Below are positions 34,912 through 44,424 of a stretch of 64,000 nucleotides of DNA, piece by piece; within the stretch, counting starts at the first letter, position 1; every line of letters starts with the position of its first letter. The stretch is from Algoriphagus zhangzhouensis (GTDB lineage: Bacteria > Bacteroidota > Bacteroidia > Cytophagales > Cyclobacteriaceae): positions 806,001 to 870,000 of the forward strand of contig NZ_FRXN01000001.1 of NCBI RefSeq assembly GCF_900148515.1, in the 5' to 3' direction. The notes under the pieces were generated by a model. That model searched no databases and was not told where the DNA came from. It was given only the letters and a program-made list of their open reading frames with translations. The position numbers were made by a program, and so were the translations under genes.

Positions 34912-37530
34912 TCAAAAGAGTCCCAACTGTTCTTCATCATCGTTCTTCGGCGAAAGGTCGATGGTGCTACCTACTTCCAAATCTTCATCATCGGAAGCCT
35001 CACTCCCATCTCCCTCTCCTTTTTCTTCGGTGGGTGCTTTCTCCGGAACAATCAGACTAACCTCTTTGACATCATAGGTACTTAATTTATTTCCCATGGC
35101 CTTCCAGCCTTTGACATCAATAATCATATCCAGATCGTATTCCAAAGTTTCTTCCTCCTTTCCTTTCAAAACGCGGGCCATTACCTGTGGCTGTTTTTCA
35201 GAAGAAATCACTTTCAAGTAAGAAGAGCGATGATCTGTTATAAAGTTAAATTTCTTGTTGAGTGAAGTCGTTTCAATCATAAACCGCTTCACGTAGTATG
35301 TTTTACTTCCTCCATCATAGTAGACGGCCGAAAGCACATTCTCAGGCTCAAATTTCTCAATCAAAAGGACTTCTTTAGGCTCATAGCGATTGGTCAATTC
35401 AAAATTGGTCAACTCATATTCGCCAGATTTATAGCAAACCAAAATCTTATCCTCACCTAAGAAATTTCCAATCAGATTTCCTCTTTGATCGGTATTCAAC
35501 CTACCTACTACAGGGTCATAATAAATATCCAATCCTCCCAAGGTAGAAACACCTTCCATTTTCAACTGGATTTTCCTTACTGGGTATCTGGTTAAGATAT
35601 TACCTCCAGCTCCTCTTCCTTTGATCTCAATACTGGCAAACTCAAAATCAAAAACCTTAACTCTAGCCTTAGCTCCTTGAGTTAGGTAAACAGTAATGAT
35701 CTCTGCCTCTCCATTTGGATTAGCAGTCAGGTAAAGTGTCTTAGAGCCTTTAGTTCCCTTAGTCAGGTCATATTCTTTATCTCGAGTAACACCTCCAGGC
35801 TGAAATCTTTTCACCATGGCTCTACCGGAAGCTCCATCCAGATAAATCATATTGAAAGTCAGTCTTTCATCTGTCTTTCTATAAATCCCTACATGAAGGA
35901 TATCTTTCCCCATGAAGTTTTTGTCCTGTATTTTGGAAACCATCATTTTGCCATCCTTCCGGATCACGATGATATCATCCAAGTCAGAACAATCACAAAC
36001 GAACTCTTCTTTCTTTAGACCAAAACCGACAAAACCGTCTTTCCTATTGACATAAAGCTTGGCATTGTTTGCTGCTACTACAGAGGCTTGGATCGTATCG
36101 AAAGCCCTGATTTCAGTCTTTCTTTCTCTTCCTTTGCCATATTTAGCCAGCAAATTCTGATAGTATTTGATAGCGTATTCAGTCAGGTGTCTCAGGTTGT
36201 AATTCACTTCCTTCAACTCTTCCTGAAGCTTCCTCATCAATTCATCAGCTTTGAAAGTATCGAATTTGGAAATCCTTTTGATTCGGATCTCTGTCAATCG
36301 AATCAAATCATCCTGAACGATCTCTCGATAAAAGTCTGGCTTATACGGCTCCAGTCCTTGATCAATCGCTTCTAAAACAGCATCCCAAGTGGTACATTCT
36401 TCAATGTCTCGGTAGATTCTGTTTTCGATAAAGATTTTCTCCAAGGAAGAGAATAGCAACTTCTCCATCAACTCCGCTTTACGGATTTCAAGCTCTCTTT
36501 TCAGAAGGGCTTTAGTCTGCTTGGTATTGTATTCCAAAATTCTGTTGACCGAAAGGAAAACAGGCTTGTCTTCAATAATTACACAAGCATTTGGGGAAAT
36601 AGAAACTTCGCAATCCGTAAATGCATAGAGTGCATCAATTGTCACATCAGGTGAAGTTCCCGGAGCCAAATGAACCTGGATCTCTACATCCTTCGCAGTA
36701 TTGTCTACTACTTTTTTGATTTTGATCTTTCCTTTATCATTTGCTTTCAGGATAGAATCAATCAAAGAATCAGTAGTCGTTCCGTATGGTATTTCCTTAA
36801 TTAAAAGAGTTTTAGAGTCTTCTTCCTCAATTCTTGCTCGAACCTTTACTTTTCCTCCTCTTACTCCTTCATTGTATTCGCTGAAATCAGCCAAACCACC
36901 AGTCAAGAAGTCTGGAAGAACATTGGTTTTATTTCCTTTTAGGATCTCGATAGACCCTTCGATAAGTTCGATGAAATTGTGAGGAAGGATTTTAGTGGAA
37001 AGACCTACAGCGATCCCTTCTACTCCTTGAGCAAGCAAAAGTGGAAACTTCACAGGAAGTGTAACAGGCTCTCTTTTTCGACCATCATAGGAAAGTTGCC
37101 ACTCTGTAGTCTGTGGATTAAAGACTACTTCAAGAGCAAATTTGGAAAGTCTGGCTTCAATGTATCGAGCTGCAGCGGCACTATCCCCAGTTCGGATATC
37201 ACCCCAGTTTCCCTGAGTTTCGATCAGAAGGTCTTTTTGACCTAAATTCACAATGGCATCTCCAATAGAAGCATCACCATGAGGGTGATACTGCATGGAT
37301 TGACCAATGATGTTGGCTACTTTGTTGAATCGGCCATCATCCATCTCCTTCATCGCATGAAGAATACGTCTTTGCACCGGTTTCAATCCATCTTCTATGG
37401 CAGGAACTGCACGCTCTAAAATTACATAAGAAGCATAATCCAAAAACCAGTCTTTGTACATCCCGGTTACTGGAACCGAAGTGTGTAAACTGTCGTCAGA
37501 TTCTTCAGGTTTGTTAGTTTCTTCGCTCAT
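34912..37530 (-). CDS. parC: DNA topoisomerase IV subunit A
   Basis: An 872-residue type IIA topoisomerase subunit that cuts and rejoins DNA to unlink chromosomes. The active-site tyrosine is about Tyr123 in AAAARYIEARL, preceded by the GDAS region YHPHGDASIGDAIV. The C-terminal portion holds beta-pinwheel-type repeats (about 500-800). The last 70 residues form a strongly acidic tail. The partner ParE lies immediately upstream (99-base gap), which marks it as topoisomerase IV rather than GyrA. TrmH-like follows 19 bases later. Confidence 0.93.
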   Translation of the reverse strand: MSEETNKPEESDDSLHTSVPVTGMYKDWFLDYASYVILERAVPAIEDGLKPVQRRILHAMKEMDDGRFNKVANIIGQSMQYHPHGDASIGDAIVNLGQKDLLIETQGNWGDIRTGDSAAAARYIEARLSKFALEVVFNPQTTEWQLSYDGRKREPVTLPVKFPLLLAQGVEGIAVGLSTKILPHNFIELIEGSIEILKGNKTNVLPDFLTGGLADFSEYNEGVRGGKVKVRARIEEEDSKTLLIKEIPYGTTTDSLIDSILKANDKGKIKIKKVVDNTAKDVEIQVHLAPGTSPDVTIDALYAFTDCEVSISPNACVIIEDKPVFLSVNRILEYNTKQTKALLKRELEIRKAELMEKLLFSSLEKIFIENRIYRDIEECTTWDAVLEAIDQGLEPYKPDFYREIVQDDLIRLTEIRIKRISKFDTFKADELMRKLQEELKEVNYNLRHLTEYAIKYYQNLLAKYGKGRERKTEIRAFDTIQASVVAANNAKLYVNRKDGFVGFGLKKEEFVCDCSDLDDIIVIRKDGKMMVSKIQDKNFMGKDILHVGIYRKTDERLTFNMIYLDGASGRAMVKRFQPGGVTRDKEYDLTKGTKGSKTLYLTANPNGEAEIITVYLTQGAKARVKVFDFEFASIEIKGRGAGGNILTRYPVRKIQLKMEGVSTLGGLDIYYDPVVGRLNTDQRGNLIGNFLGEDKILVCYKSGEYELTNFELTNRYEPKEVLLIEKFEPENVLSAVYYDGGSKTYYVKRFMIETTSLNKKFNFITDHRSSYLKVISSEKQPQVMARVLKGKEEETLEYDLDMIIDVKGWKAMGNKLSTYDVKEVSLIVPEKAPTEEKGEGDGSEASDDEDLEVGSTIDLSPKNDDEEQLGLF

Positions 37531-37629
37531 TTAATTCATCCACTATTCTAAAAAGTCAGGAACGCCTAACTCTATTCAAATCTAATTTTATTGATTACTT
37601 GGTTTTACCCAAAGCTAAAAAGGGCCGCA

Positions 37630-39522
37630 TTAAGCAGCCTCTTCTTCAGGTTCTTCAGATTTTGGATCTTCCAAAGCCAAATCCTTTTCAACTTTCAAAT
37701 TGTCGATAATGAAGTTCTGGCGATTTGGAGTGTTTTTCCCCATGTAGAAAGTCAAAAGCTCTGAAATCTTGGTTTCCTTATTCAGAATGATTGGTTCCAA
37801 ACGGATATCATCTCCTATAAAACCACCAAATTCTTCAGGAGAAATCTCTCCCAATCCTTTGAAACGGGTGATTTCAGGCTTATTTCCTAGTTTATGTATT
37901 GCTCTTTGTCTTTCTTCGTCGGTATAGCAATAAATGGTTTCTTTCTTATTCCTTACCCGGAAAAGCGGAGTTTCCAAAATGAATAAGTGACCATTTTTTA
38001 CCAAATCAGGAAAGAACTGAAGGAAATATGTCATGATAAGCAATCGGATGTGCATACCATCCACATCGGCATCCGTTGCAATAACGATTTTTCTATATCT
38101 CAATCCATCAATTCCGTCTTCGATATTCAGTGCGTGCTGTAGAAGGTTGAATTCTTCATTTTCATAAACCACCTTTTTGGTCATCCCGAAGCAGTTCAAC
38201 GGCTTTCCTCTCAAAGAGAAAACTGCCTGAGTCTGAACATCCCTGGATTTGGTGATAGATCCTGAAGCCGAATCCCCTTCTGTGATAAACAACATGGTAT
38301 TGTTTTTCACTTCCTCATTTGCCTTATTATCATCGTAATGAACGCGACAATCACGAAGCTTCTTATTATGCAAATTGGCCTTTTTGGCTCTTTCATTCGC
38401 CAATTTCTTGATACCGGAGATTTCCTTTCTCTCTCTTTCAGATTGAAGGATTCTCTTTAATAAAGCATCAGCGACAGCAGGATTTTTATGGAGATAATTA
38501 TCAAGTTCTGTCTTGACGAAATCATTCACAAAGGTCCTTAAAGTAGGGCCATCAGGACCTACGGAATGCGAACCCAGTTTGGTTTTGGTTTGAGATTCAA
38601 AAACCGGCTCTTGAACTCTTACTGCAATAGAGGCTACGATACTCTGACGAATATCAGAGGCATCATAATCCTTTTTGAAAAACTCACGGATAGTCTTCAC
38701 GATAGCCTCTCTGAAAGCTGCCAAGTGAGTTCCTCCCTGAGTCGTGTATTGTCCGTTTACAAAGGAATAATATTCTTCACCGTATTGATTTGAGTGAGTT
38801 ATCGCCAATTCGATATCATTCCCTTTTAAGTGGATAATCGGATATCGAATGCTCTCCTCTTCTACCTTATTGGAAAGAAGATCATACAAACCTTTATCTG
38901 AGAAATACTTTTTCCCATTGTAATTGATCGTCAATCCAGCATTCAGATAGGCATAGTTCCATATCTGATTTTCAAGATATTCAGGGATAAAGTGATAATT
39001 CTTAAAAATGCTGGCATCTGGGGTAAAAATGACCTTAGTCCCGTTTCTATCAGAAGTTTTATCGATAGGTCTATCCTCCTTCAAAACTCCTTTTTCGAAC
39101 TCGGCTATTTTGGTTTCACCATCACGGAAAGCCTGAACTTTGAAATAATCGGAAAGTGCATTGACGGCTTTGGTACCGACCCCATTCAGACCAACTGATT
39201 TTTGGAAAGCACCTGAGTCATATTTACCACCGGTATTGATTTTGGAGACGCAATCGATAACTTTTCCCAAGGGAATACCACGACCATAATCACGTACTTC
39301 AACTTTATGCTCAGAAATCTTAACATCGATCGTTCGTCCATACCCCATCATGTGTTCATCGATGGAGTTATCCAAAACTTCCTTTACCAAAACATAAATC
39401 CCATCATCCTGGGCACTACCGTCTCCAAGCTTACCGATATACATACCCGGTCTCAACCGAATGTGTTCTCGCCAATCAAGGGACTTGATACTATCCTCTG
39501 TATATTTTACGTTTTCTGCCAT
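37630..39522 (-). CDS. parE: DNA topoisomerase IV subunit B
   Basis: A 630-residue ATPase subunit of topoisomerase IV. The GHKL ATP site shows as [15 protein letters not shown] (about 47-61) and GRGIPLGK, followed by [19 protein letters not shown]. The TOPRIM motifs are [11 protein letters not shown] (about 414-424) and [14 protein letters not shown] with the DxD Mg2+ pair. The lack of the long GyrB insert and the adjacent parC fit ParE. It sits 10 bases after the upstream membrane-protein gene, so an operon of four genes is likely. Confidence 0.94.
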   Translation of the reverse strand: MAENVKYTEDSIKSLDWREHIRLRPGMYIGKLGDGSAQDDGIYVLVKEVLDNSIDEHMMGYGRTIDVKISEHKVEVRDYGRGIPLGKVIDCVSKINTGGKYDSGAFQKSVGLNGVGTKAVNALSDYFKVQAFRDGETKIAEFEKGVLKEDRPIDKTSDRNGTKVIFTPDASIFKNYHFIPEYLENQIWNYAYLNAGLTINYNGKKYFSDKGLYDLLSNKVEEESIRYPIIHLKGNDIELAITHSNQYGEEYYSFVNGQYTTQGGTHLAAFREAIVKTIREFFKKDYDASDIRQSIVASIAVRVQEPVFESQTKTKLGSHSVGPDGPTLRTFVNDFVKTELDNYLHKNPAVADALLKRILQSERERKEISGIKKLANERAKKANLHNKKLRDCRVHYDDNKANEEVKNNTMLFITEGDSASGSITKSRDVQTQAVFSLRGKPLNCFGMTKKVVYENEEFNLLQHALNIEDGIDGLRYRKIVIATDADVDGMHIRLLIMTYFLQFFPDLVKNGHLFILETPLFRVRNKKETIYCYTDEERQRAIHKLGNKPEITRFKGLGEISPEEFGGFIGDDIRLEPIILNKETKISELLTFYMGKNTPNRQNFIIDNLKVEKDLALEDPKSEEPEEEAA

Positions 39523-39532
39523 AATTCAATAC

Positions 39533-40027
39533 TTAAGAGCCTTTTTGCAGTTGTTTGGCTTTCCCTGCAAAAAGCAAAAAGAGTGCGATAATCCAGATCA
39601 CCAATAAAACTGGAATCAGATAAAAGAAGAAACTAAAATTATCTGGAGTTATTTCTTGCTGATTGTTAATCGAATGAATGTATAGAACCACTACTGCCAA
39701 ACTAAAATTGATCACCCCTCCAAAGGAATAAAACCAAGCCAATAGATAATCTCTGTAGTTGTCACCTACTGGGAAAACTCTGTGTAATCTTTTGCTTGTC
39801 TTGGTCTCCAGCAATTTTGGAGGAAGGATCGTAAATGCATTTAAGAGAACAAATGCTGCGATCATGGCATAAAAGAAGGAATTCTTCTCAATGGTTGATA
39901 CGGTTTCTCCGCTTTCTCCCAATCTGTAAGTGAGCTGATCGGTCATAGCTGCATAAAAATACAGTAGGAAAAAGAGGAATATGATGATACTTACGAAGTA
40001 GAAGAACTTCCCGAATCTGTAATACAT
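39533..40027 (-). CDS. Hypothetical four-helix membrane protein, first gene of the parE-parC operon
   Basis: A 164-residue inner-membrane protein with four predicted helices (about 7-29, 50-67, 92-115 and 132-155). The soluble loop contains PPKLLETKTSKRLHRVFPVGD. It has no catalytic motif I recognise. It lies ten bases ahead of parE, so the topoisomerase genes are probably transcribed behind it. The linkage itself carries no proof of function. Similar genes in this position have sometimes been given a topoisomerase name by proximity, which would be wrong. Confidence 0.85.
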   Translation of the reverse strand: MYYRFGKFFYFVSIIIFLFFLLYFYAAMTDQLTYRLGESGETVSTIEKNSFFYAMIAAFVLLNAFTILPPKLLETKTSKRLHRVFPVGDNYRDYLLAWFYSFGGVINFSLAVVVLYIHSINNQQEITPDNFSFFFYLIPVLLVIWIIALFLLFAGKAKQLQKGS

Positions 40028-40229
40028 ATGAAATGGGTAATTGAATGTGCTAATATACAGGATTTGATCAAACAGATGGGCAGCAATTCAAGCTGGTACT
40101 CCGACAATATTTGTCTCAAATATGAAAATCCGTGAACCTAAGCGAATTAGCCTTTCCTGCAAATTAGCACTGATTTTTCTCCCATTGAGATAAAATCAGG
40201 TTTTTCCTACATAGAAAAAGAAAGCTCAG

Positions 40230-40237
40230 TACATTTG
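40230..40237 (+). promoter_or_regulatory. Candidate -7 element of the 40264 lipoprotein gene
   Basis: TACATTTG matches TAnnTTTG exactly, 26 bases before the ATG. The -33 region is T-rich without an exact TTTG at the right distance. Confidence 0.45.
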
Positions 40238-40263
40238 CAGCCGAATAAAGAATCCATTTCTCC

Positions 40264-40647
40264 ATGAAGTATTTGAGCATTACCGCCTTTTTATTGATCA
40301 TGATCGGAACTTCCTGTTCTTCTAAATTAGATACAGGAGCTATCAATATTGAAAATTGGAAAGGTGATAGATACGGATGCAAAGGACTTCGCCTTCAGGA
40401 TTTGGAGGAATTTGAAAAAATAAAAAACACCTTCCTAGGTGCTGACAACCAAGCTTTGATCAAGACTTTTGGAAGACCAGATAGAGTTGAATTAGTCGAT
40501 AAAAGCCAAAGCTTCTTTTTCTACTATTTTGAACCTAGCGAAAACTGTGATGGTGTAAAACCAGAAAAAGAACCCCTCAAGGTTCTTTTCCGAATGAATG
40601 CTATTTCTAAAGTTTCTGAGGTGACTGTTACAACCCTGAACCCATAA
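40264..40647 (+). CDS. Hypothetical small lipoprotein (BamE/SmpA-like fold possible)
   Basis: A 127-residue lipoprotein with a signal sequence and lipobox at GTSC (Cys18), then Ser-Ser. The mature part has one helix (about 48-62) followed by TFGRPDRVELV and three predicted strands ending VSEVTVTTL. This helix, then G-x-P-D/strand pattern resembles SmpA/OmlA/BamE-type domains, but the match is weak. Two conserved-looking cysteines (about 40 and 97) could form a disulfide. The tail overlaps the convergent ROK kinase gene by 20 bases. Confidence 0.8.
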   Translation: MKYLSITAFLLIMIGTSCSSKLDTGAINIENWKGDRYGCKGLRLQDLEEFEKIKNTFLGADNQALIKTFGRPDRVELVDKSQSFFFYYFEPSENCDGVKPEKEPLKVLFRMNAISKVSEVTVTTLNP

Positions 40648-41560
40648 AACAAAGAGCAGCCGCTCCAAGGGTTCCTGCATTGTTTTCCAAAGTCGCCTTC
40701 TTCAACACTAAGTCTTTATTGTAATAGATAGTCAAGTACTGTCTAATTGTACGCTCGATTTCAGGAAGCATAAATTCCAAACCTGCTGAAATACCCCCAC
40801 CGAAATAGACTTCTGTCACATCGAGGATACGAATCGTAGATACAATTGCCTCACCTAGCATTAAGCCTACCTCTTTGAAAACCATCAAGGAAACTTCATT
40901 GCCTTCTTTGGCGGTATCTACTAAAAGGTGGGTTCCAAGCTCAGCACCTTCCAATCTTCCGGCCTTTTCAGGATAGGCAGCGATCATTCGCTCAAGGATA
41001 TCCAAAATCCCTTTTCTACCAATCAAAGTTTCCAATCGCGCACTTCCTTTGGAAAGCATATGGCCCATTTCCATGGCATTTCCTCTGGAACCTTTGAAAA
41101 CCTCTCCATCCAATACCAAGGCACTACCGATCCCGGTTCCCATGGTGATGAAAAGGAAATTATCTGAAGGATTGTCTTTTCCAAAATAGAACTCTCCAAT
41201 GGCAGCAGCAGCAGCGTCATTTTCCAAAAAGAATTCTTTATCTGGATAGGCATTTTTTAGGCCTTCCTTCAAATTGAAATTATTTAATCCTGGAATTGCG
41301 GGAATTTCCAATGGAGTAGTACGATCCTTACTGATTAAGCCCGGTAAACCGATGCCTACTTTCTCTACTTCTGGGTATTTCTCGAAATATTTAGCTAATC
41401 CAGCGATAAAAGCAGGCCCAAATCCATCCTTATGATCTCTAAATGGCGTTGTATCTTCTTTCTGAAAATCAACAATTTGTCCGTTTTTATCAACTAGACC
41501 AATCTTCAGATGGGTTCCTCCTACATCCACTCCTAAAAAGTGCGTCACTGCTTTATCCAT
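40628..41560 (-). CDS. ROK-family sugar kinase (glucokinase-like)
   Basis: A 310-residue ATP-dependent sugar kinase. The phosphate-1 motif is FLGVDVGGTHLKIGLVD (about 9-25), the catalytic Asp lies in LENDAAAAAIGE, and phosphate-2 appears as ITMGTGIGSALV. The usual ROK zinc motif (CxCGxxGCxE) is not present; the region reads EMGHMLSKGSARLETLIGRKGIL. The enzyme either works without that zinc site or belongs to the zinc-free subgroup. The ATG at 41560 fits the family start; 12 extra codons upstream look non-conserved. The 3' end overlaps the convergent lipoprotein gene. Confidence 0.88.
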   Translation of the reverse strand: MDKAVTHFLGVDVGGTHLKIGLVDKNGQIVDFQKEDTTPFRDHKDGFGPAFIAGLAKYFEKYPEVEKVGIGLPGLISKDRTTPLEIPAIPGLNNFNLKEGLKNAYPDKEFFLENDAAAAAIGEFYFGKDNPSDNFLFITMGTGIGSALVLDGEVFKGSRGNAMEMGHMLSKGSARLETLIGRKGILDILERMIAAYPEKAGRLEGAELGTHLLVDTAKEGNEVSLMVFKEVGLMLGEAIVSTIRILDVTEVYFGGGISAGLEFMLPEIERTIRQYLTIYYNKDLVLKKATLENNAGTLGAAALCFMGSGL

Positions 41561-41605
41561 TTTGTTATTTATAGGTTTGAGTCCCAAAAAAGCCAAAAAA
41601 TTGCT

Positions 41606-42094
41606 TTACTTCCTATAATCTTTAGCAATCTGCTGGAAAATTTTGAAAACTGCGGGACAAACCAACGTATTTTTAAGTGTTAGGCCCAAAATCCCATGCA
41701 TATTTTTTCTGTTGGTATGAGGGTATTCCCGACAAGCTTTTGGTCGGTCCTCATAAACCAAGCATTTATTGTCGCTTCCTAAAAAAGGACAAGGCGAAGA
41801 ATTCAAAACATAATCCCCCTCTTCATCCCTGTGAAGGTATTCATCGATAAATGCACTGCTTTTCTGTCTAAAAACCTTAGCCAAACGATCAATGTCAACT
41901 TGTAAAAAAATAGGACTGGTCGTCTTACAGCAATTGGCGCATTCCAGGCAGTCAATTTCCTCAAAGACTTCCTCATGAAGATTTTCAAATTCTTCATCGA
42001 GCTTTTTAGGCTTTACTTTTCGAAGCCTGTCTTTGAGTTTTTTATTGGCAGGAAAATCAGATTTGCTTTCCCTCTGGAATAATTCTAAATCCAA
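41606..42094 (-). CDS. YkgJ-family cysteine-cluster protein
   Basis: A 162-residue cytoplasmic protein of the CxxCxxCC family, predicted to bind zinc or an iron-sulfur cluster. The cysteines are visible as CLECANCCKTT (about 50-60), CPFLGSDNKCLVYEDRPKAC (about 102-121) and a late Cys in LVCP. Function is unknown for the family. The start is TTG at 42094: a stop codon lies three codons upstream and no ATG is available in this frame (ATT is the only other choice). It lies 45 bases upstream of the ROK kinase gene and could share a transcript with it. Confidence 0.87.
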   Translation of the reverse strand: MDLELFQRESKSDFPANKKLKDRLRKVKPKKLDEEFENLHEEVFEEIDCLECANCCKTTSPIFLQVDIDRLAKVFRQKSSAFIDEYLHRDEEGDYVLNSSPCPFLGSDNKCLVYEDRPKACREYPHTNRKNMHGILGLTLKNTLVCPAVFKIFQQIAKDYRK

Positions 42095-42177
42095 AATGCG
42101 TTAATAAATTTTATAACAAACTGTATTTCAATTGTTTGTAAAATTAGGTATATTAAGTAAGCTAAACCCAAATACCT

Positions 42178-42537
42178 ATGAAAACTCATCCCTCAGAGCT
42201 TTATTACTATCATAATTCAGCTCAACCTATCAACAAACAGACGAAAGCTTATGCTCATTCGGTAGCCAAATTCATTCATGAAATAGATGTGGTTTCTCAA
42301 AAAATGACTCCCACTCAATGGAATCAGATTTTGCTCCTACTCAATCTACGCCCTAAAGACCTACTCAACCGGGCTCATCCCGATTACCAACGACTGATCG
42401 CAGGTAAAAACTGGGACCATGAAAGCTGGCTCAATATTTTGATTAATTATCCTTATTTGATCAAAGCTCCGATTGTGCTTTTTCGCAAAAAAGCCATCCT
42501 TTGCCGAACTCCAAGTGATATTCTAAAACTCAATTAA
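42178..42537 (+). CDS. ArsC/Spx-like thioredoxin-fold protein lacking the active-site cysteines
   Basis: A 119-residue protein that follows the layout of ArsC/Spx-type proteins. The N-terminal strand is LYYYHNSAQPINKQTKAYA, where the usual C-x-x-C/S would stand but no Cys is present. RPKDLLNRAHPDY is the equivalent of the R-E/K motif, and the C-terminal half reads LIKAPIVLFRKKAILCRTPSDIL. The only cysteine is near the C-terminus (about Cys110). Redox or arsenate reductase chemistry is therefore unlikely. A regulatory, Spx-like or binding role is possible. Family assignment is from pattern only. Its stop overlaps that of the convergent S1 gene. Confidence 0.78.
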   Translation: MKTHPSELYYYHNSAQPINKQTKAYAHSVAKFIHEIDVVSQKMTPTQWNQILLLLNLRPKDLLNRAHPDYQRLIAGKNWDHESWLNILINYPYLIKAPIVLFRKKAILCRTPSDILKLN

Positions 42538-43361
42538 GGCAAGGCGATTCCGTCCTCTAAAATCTGGATTTCACGTGCTTTGTAAAGCTGACCAATGCAT
42601 TGTTTGAAGTGCTTTTTACTCATAGAAAGCACTTTTTTGATTTCTTCGGGGTCGGACTTATCATGAAGTGGCAAGAACTTCTTCTCTTTCAAAATCGCCA
42701 AGATTTTCTCAGCTCCTTCTTCGTACTTTACTCTTCCGGTAGGTAATAGTTGAAGATCCAATTTTCCGTCATCTCTCTTCTTTTTGACAAACAGGTTCCT
42801 TCTCTCTCCTATTTCGATGGGTTGAAACACCTCATTGGAATAAATCAAACCTTCAAATTCATCATCCACTAAAACTTTGAAGCCCAAATCAGTTTTTTCA
42901 TAAATCAAACCATCCACTTCGTCTCCCGGTTTGAAATCATCCGTAGCTGGAATGATAAAATCTCTATGCTTGCTACTTCCAATCAAACGATTGGAACGGT
43001 AATCAACACAGACGCGAACAAGGTATTTCCGACCGACTTCCATGTCTTTCCCCATTTCTGAGTTAGGTACCAAAAGATCCTTTGGCAAGCCCCAATCCAT
43101 AAAGGCACCAAACGAAGTAACTTCTTTGGCTTCCATGACAGCCCATTCGTCCACTATAGCTTTGGGAGTATCAGTCACTGCGACAGGTCTATCTTCACTA
43201 TCTGTGTAGACAAAAACCTGTACATAATCATCCTCTCGCTCATCCCCACTTAGGTATCCTTTGGGAAGCAAAACTTCCTCTCCTGATTCCAATTCGAGGT
43301 AAGCACCAAAATCTGTAAAGCGATTGATGGGAAGGCGACTGATCTGTCCTAGTTCTTTCAT
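42534..43361 (-). CDS. CvfB-like S1 RNA-binding protein
   Basis: A 275-residue cytoplasmic RNA-binding protein with three S1-type OB folds. The first is residues 1-60 (INRFTDFGAYLELE), the second about 75-140 (VTSFGAFMDWGLPKDLLVP) and the third about 145-215. A winged-helix C-terminus (about 220-275) follows. This is the CvfB/YitL arrangement. CvfB homologues affect virulence-gene and RNA levels in Gram-positive bacteria; the role in Bacteroidota is not known. Its stop overlaps the convergent ArsC-like gene by four bases. The start at 43361 gives the usual N-terminus. Confidence 0.9.
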   Translation of the reverse strand: MKELGQISRLPINRFTDFGAYLELESGEEVLLPKGYLSGDEREDDYVQVFVYTDSEDRPVAVTDTPKAIVDEWAVMEAKEVTSFGAFMDWGLPKDLLVPNSEMGKDMEVGRKYLVRVCVDYRSNRLIGSSKHRDFIIPATDDFKPGDEVDGLIYEKTDLGFKVLVDDEFEGLIYSNEVFQPIEIGERRNLFVKKKRDDGKLDLQLLPTGRVKYEEGAEKILAILKEKKFLPLHDKSDPEEIKKVLSMSKKHFKQCIGQLYKAREIQILEDGIALP

Positions 43362-43528
43362 AGCTCAAAGGTAGGGATTAATCCAAAATAGGCCTTGAAA
43401 AAATTCTGACAATGGTAGTCAGGAAAGATCTGATAAAATTGGAATTCTTTATTGCCAAAGGTAGTTTTGAAATGGCGGCTAAAAAACCGTCGTCAAGGAT
43501 AAACCCAAATACAAACAAAAATTGAATT

Positions 43529-44419
43529 ATGAAGAACATTGCAGTCATCGGATCTGGAACCATGGGAAATGGAATTGCTCACGTTTTTGCCCAAAATGGA
43601 TATCAGGTCTCTTTAATAGATCTTAAGCAGGAATACTTGGATAAAGCAATCGATAAGATTGCCAAGAATATGGATCGCCAAATCAGCAAAGGGATTTTGT
43701 CAGAGGATGAAAAAGGAGCTGCATTGGACCGAATTTTCACTTTTACCGATCTAGAAAAAGGTCTGACTTCGGTGGATTTGGCGATTGAGGCTGCGACAGA
43801 GAATTTGGAGATTAAACTCGATCTATTCAGAAAAATGGATCAACATGCTCCAAAAGAGGCAATTTTGGCTACCAATACTTCTTCTATATCCATTACAAAA
43901 ATAGCGGCCGTAACTCAAAGACCGACGCAAGTGATCGGGATGCACTTTATGAATCCTGTTCCAGTGATGAAACTTGTTGAAGTGATCCGTGGATATGCGA
44001 CTTCTGATGAGGTGACCGAAAGTGTCATGAACCTTTCCAAAGATTTGGATAAATCTCCTGTTGAGGTGAATGATTATCCTGGATTTGTCGCAAACAGAAT
44101 TTTGATGCCGATGATCAATGAGGCGATTTATTCTCTATTCGAAGGAGTAGCAGGAGTTGAGGAAATCGATACGGTAATGAAATTAGGAATGGCTCATCCG
44201 ATGGGGCCTTTGCAACTGGCTGATTTTATAGGATTGGATGTTTGCCTTTCAATATTGAAAGTCCTTAATGATGGTTTTGGAAACCCTAAATATGCGCCTT
44301 GTCCACTCTTGGTAAATATGGTGGAAGCAGGTTACAAAGGTGCCAAAACCGGTGAAGGTTTTTACAAATACACTCCAGGAAGCAAGGATTTGGTAGTAGC
44401 TTCAAGATTTAAGAAATAA
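43529..44419 (+). CDS. 3-hydroxybutyryl-CoA dehydrogenase
   Basis: A 296-residue NAD-dependent dehydrogenase oxidising 3-hydroxyacyl-CoA (short chain) in fatty-acid or butyrate metabolism. The Rossmann motif GSGTMGNGIAHVFA (about 8-21) is followed by the DL end of strand two. The catalytic His is in GMHFMNPVPVMKLVEV. The C-terminal 3HCDH domain begins about residue 185 (PGFVANRILMPMINEA). A deoxynucleoside kinase gene follows after five bases, a likely operon whose logic is not obvious. No neighbour completes a beta-oxidation pathway. Confidence 0.94.
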   Translation: MKNIAVIGSGTMGNGIAHVFAQNGYQVSLIDLKQEYLDKAIDKIAKNMDRQISKGILSEDEKGAALDRIFTFTDLEKGLTSVDLAIEAATENLEIKLDLFRKMDQHAPKEAILATNTSSISITKIAAVTQRPTQVIGMHFMNPVPVMKLVEVIRGYATSDEVTESVMNLSKDLDKSPVEVNDYPGFVANRILMPMINEAIYSLFEGVAGVEEIDTVMKLGMAHPMGPLQLADFIGLDVCLSILKVLNDGFGNPKYAPCPLLVNMVEAGYKGAKTGEGFYKYTPGSKDLVVASRFKK

Positions 44420-44424
44420 GAAAA

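Noticed and set aside
34912-39522. Naming the pair gyrA/gyrB
   Set aside because: Adjacent genes of this length, in the order B then A and with the short B subunit, fit topoisomerase IV better. Distinction by eye is not absolute.
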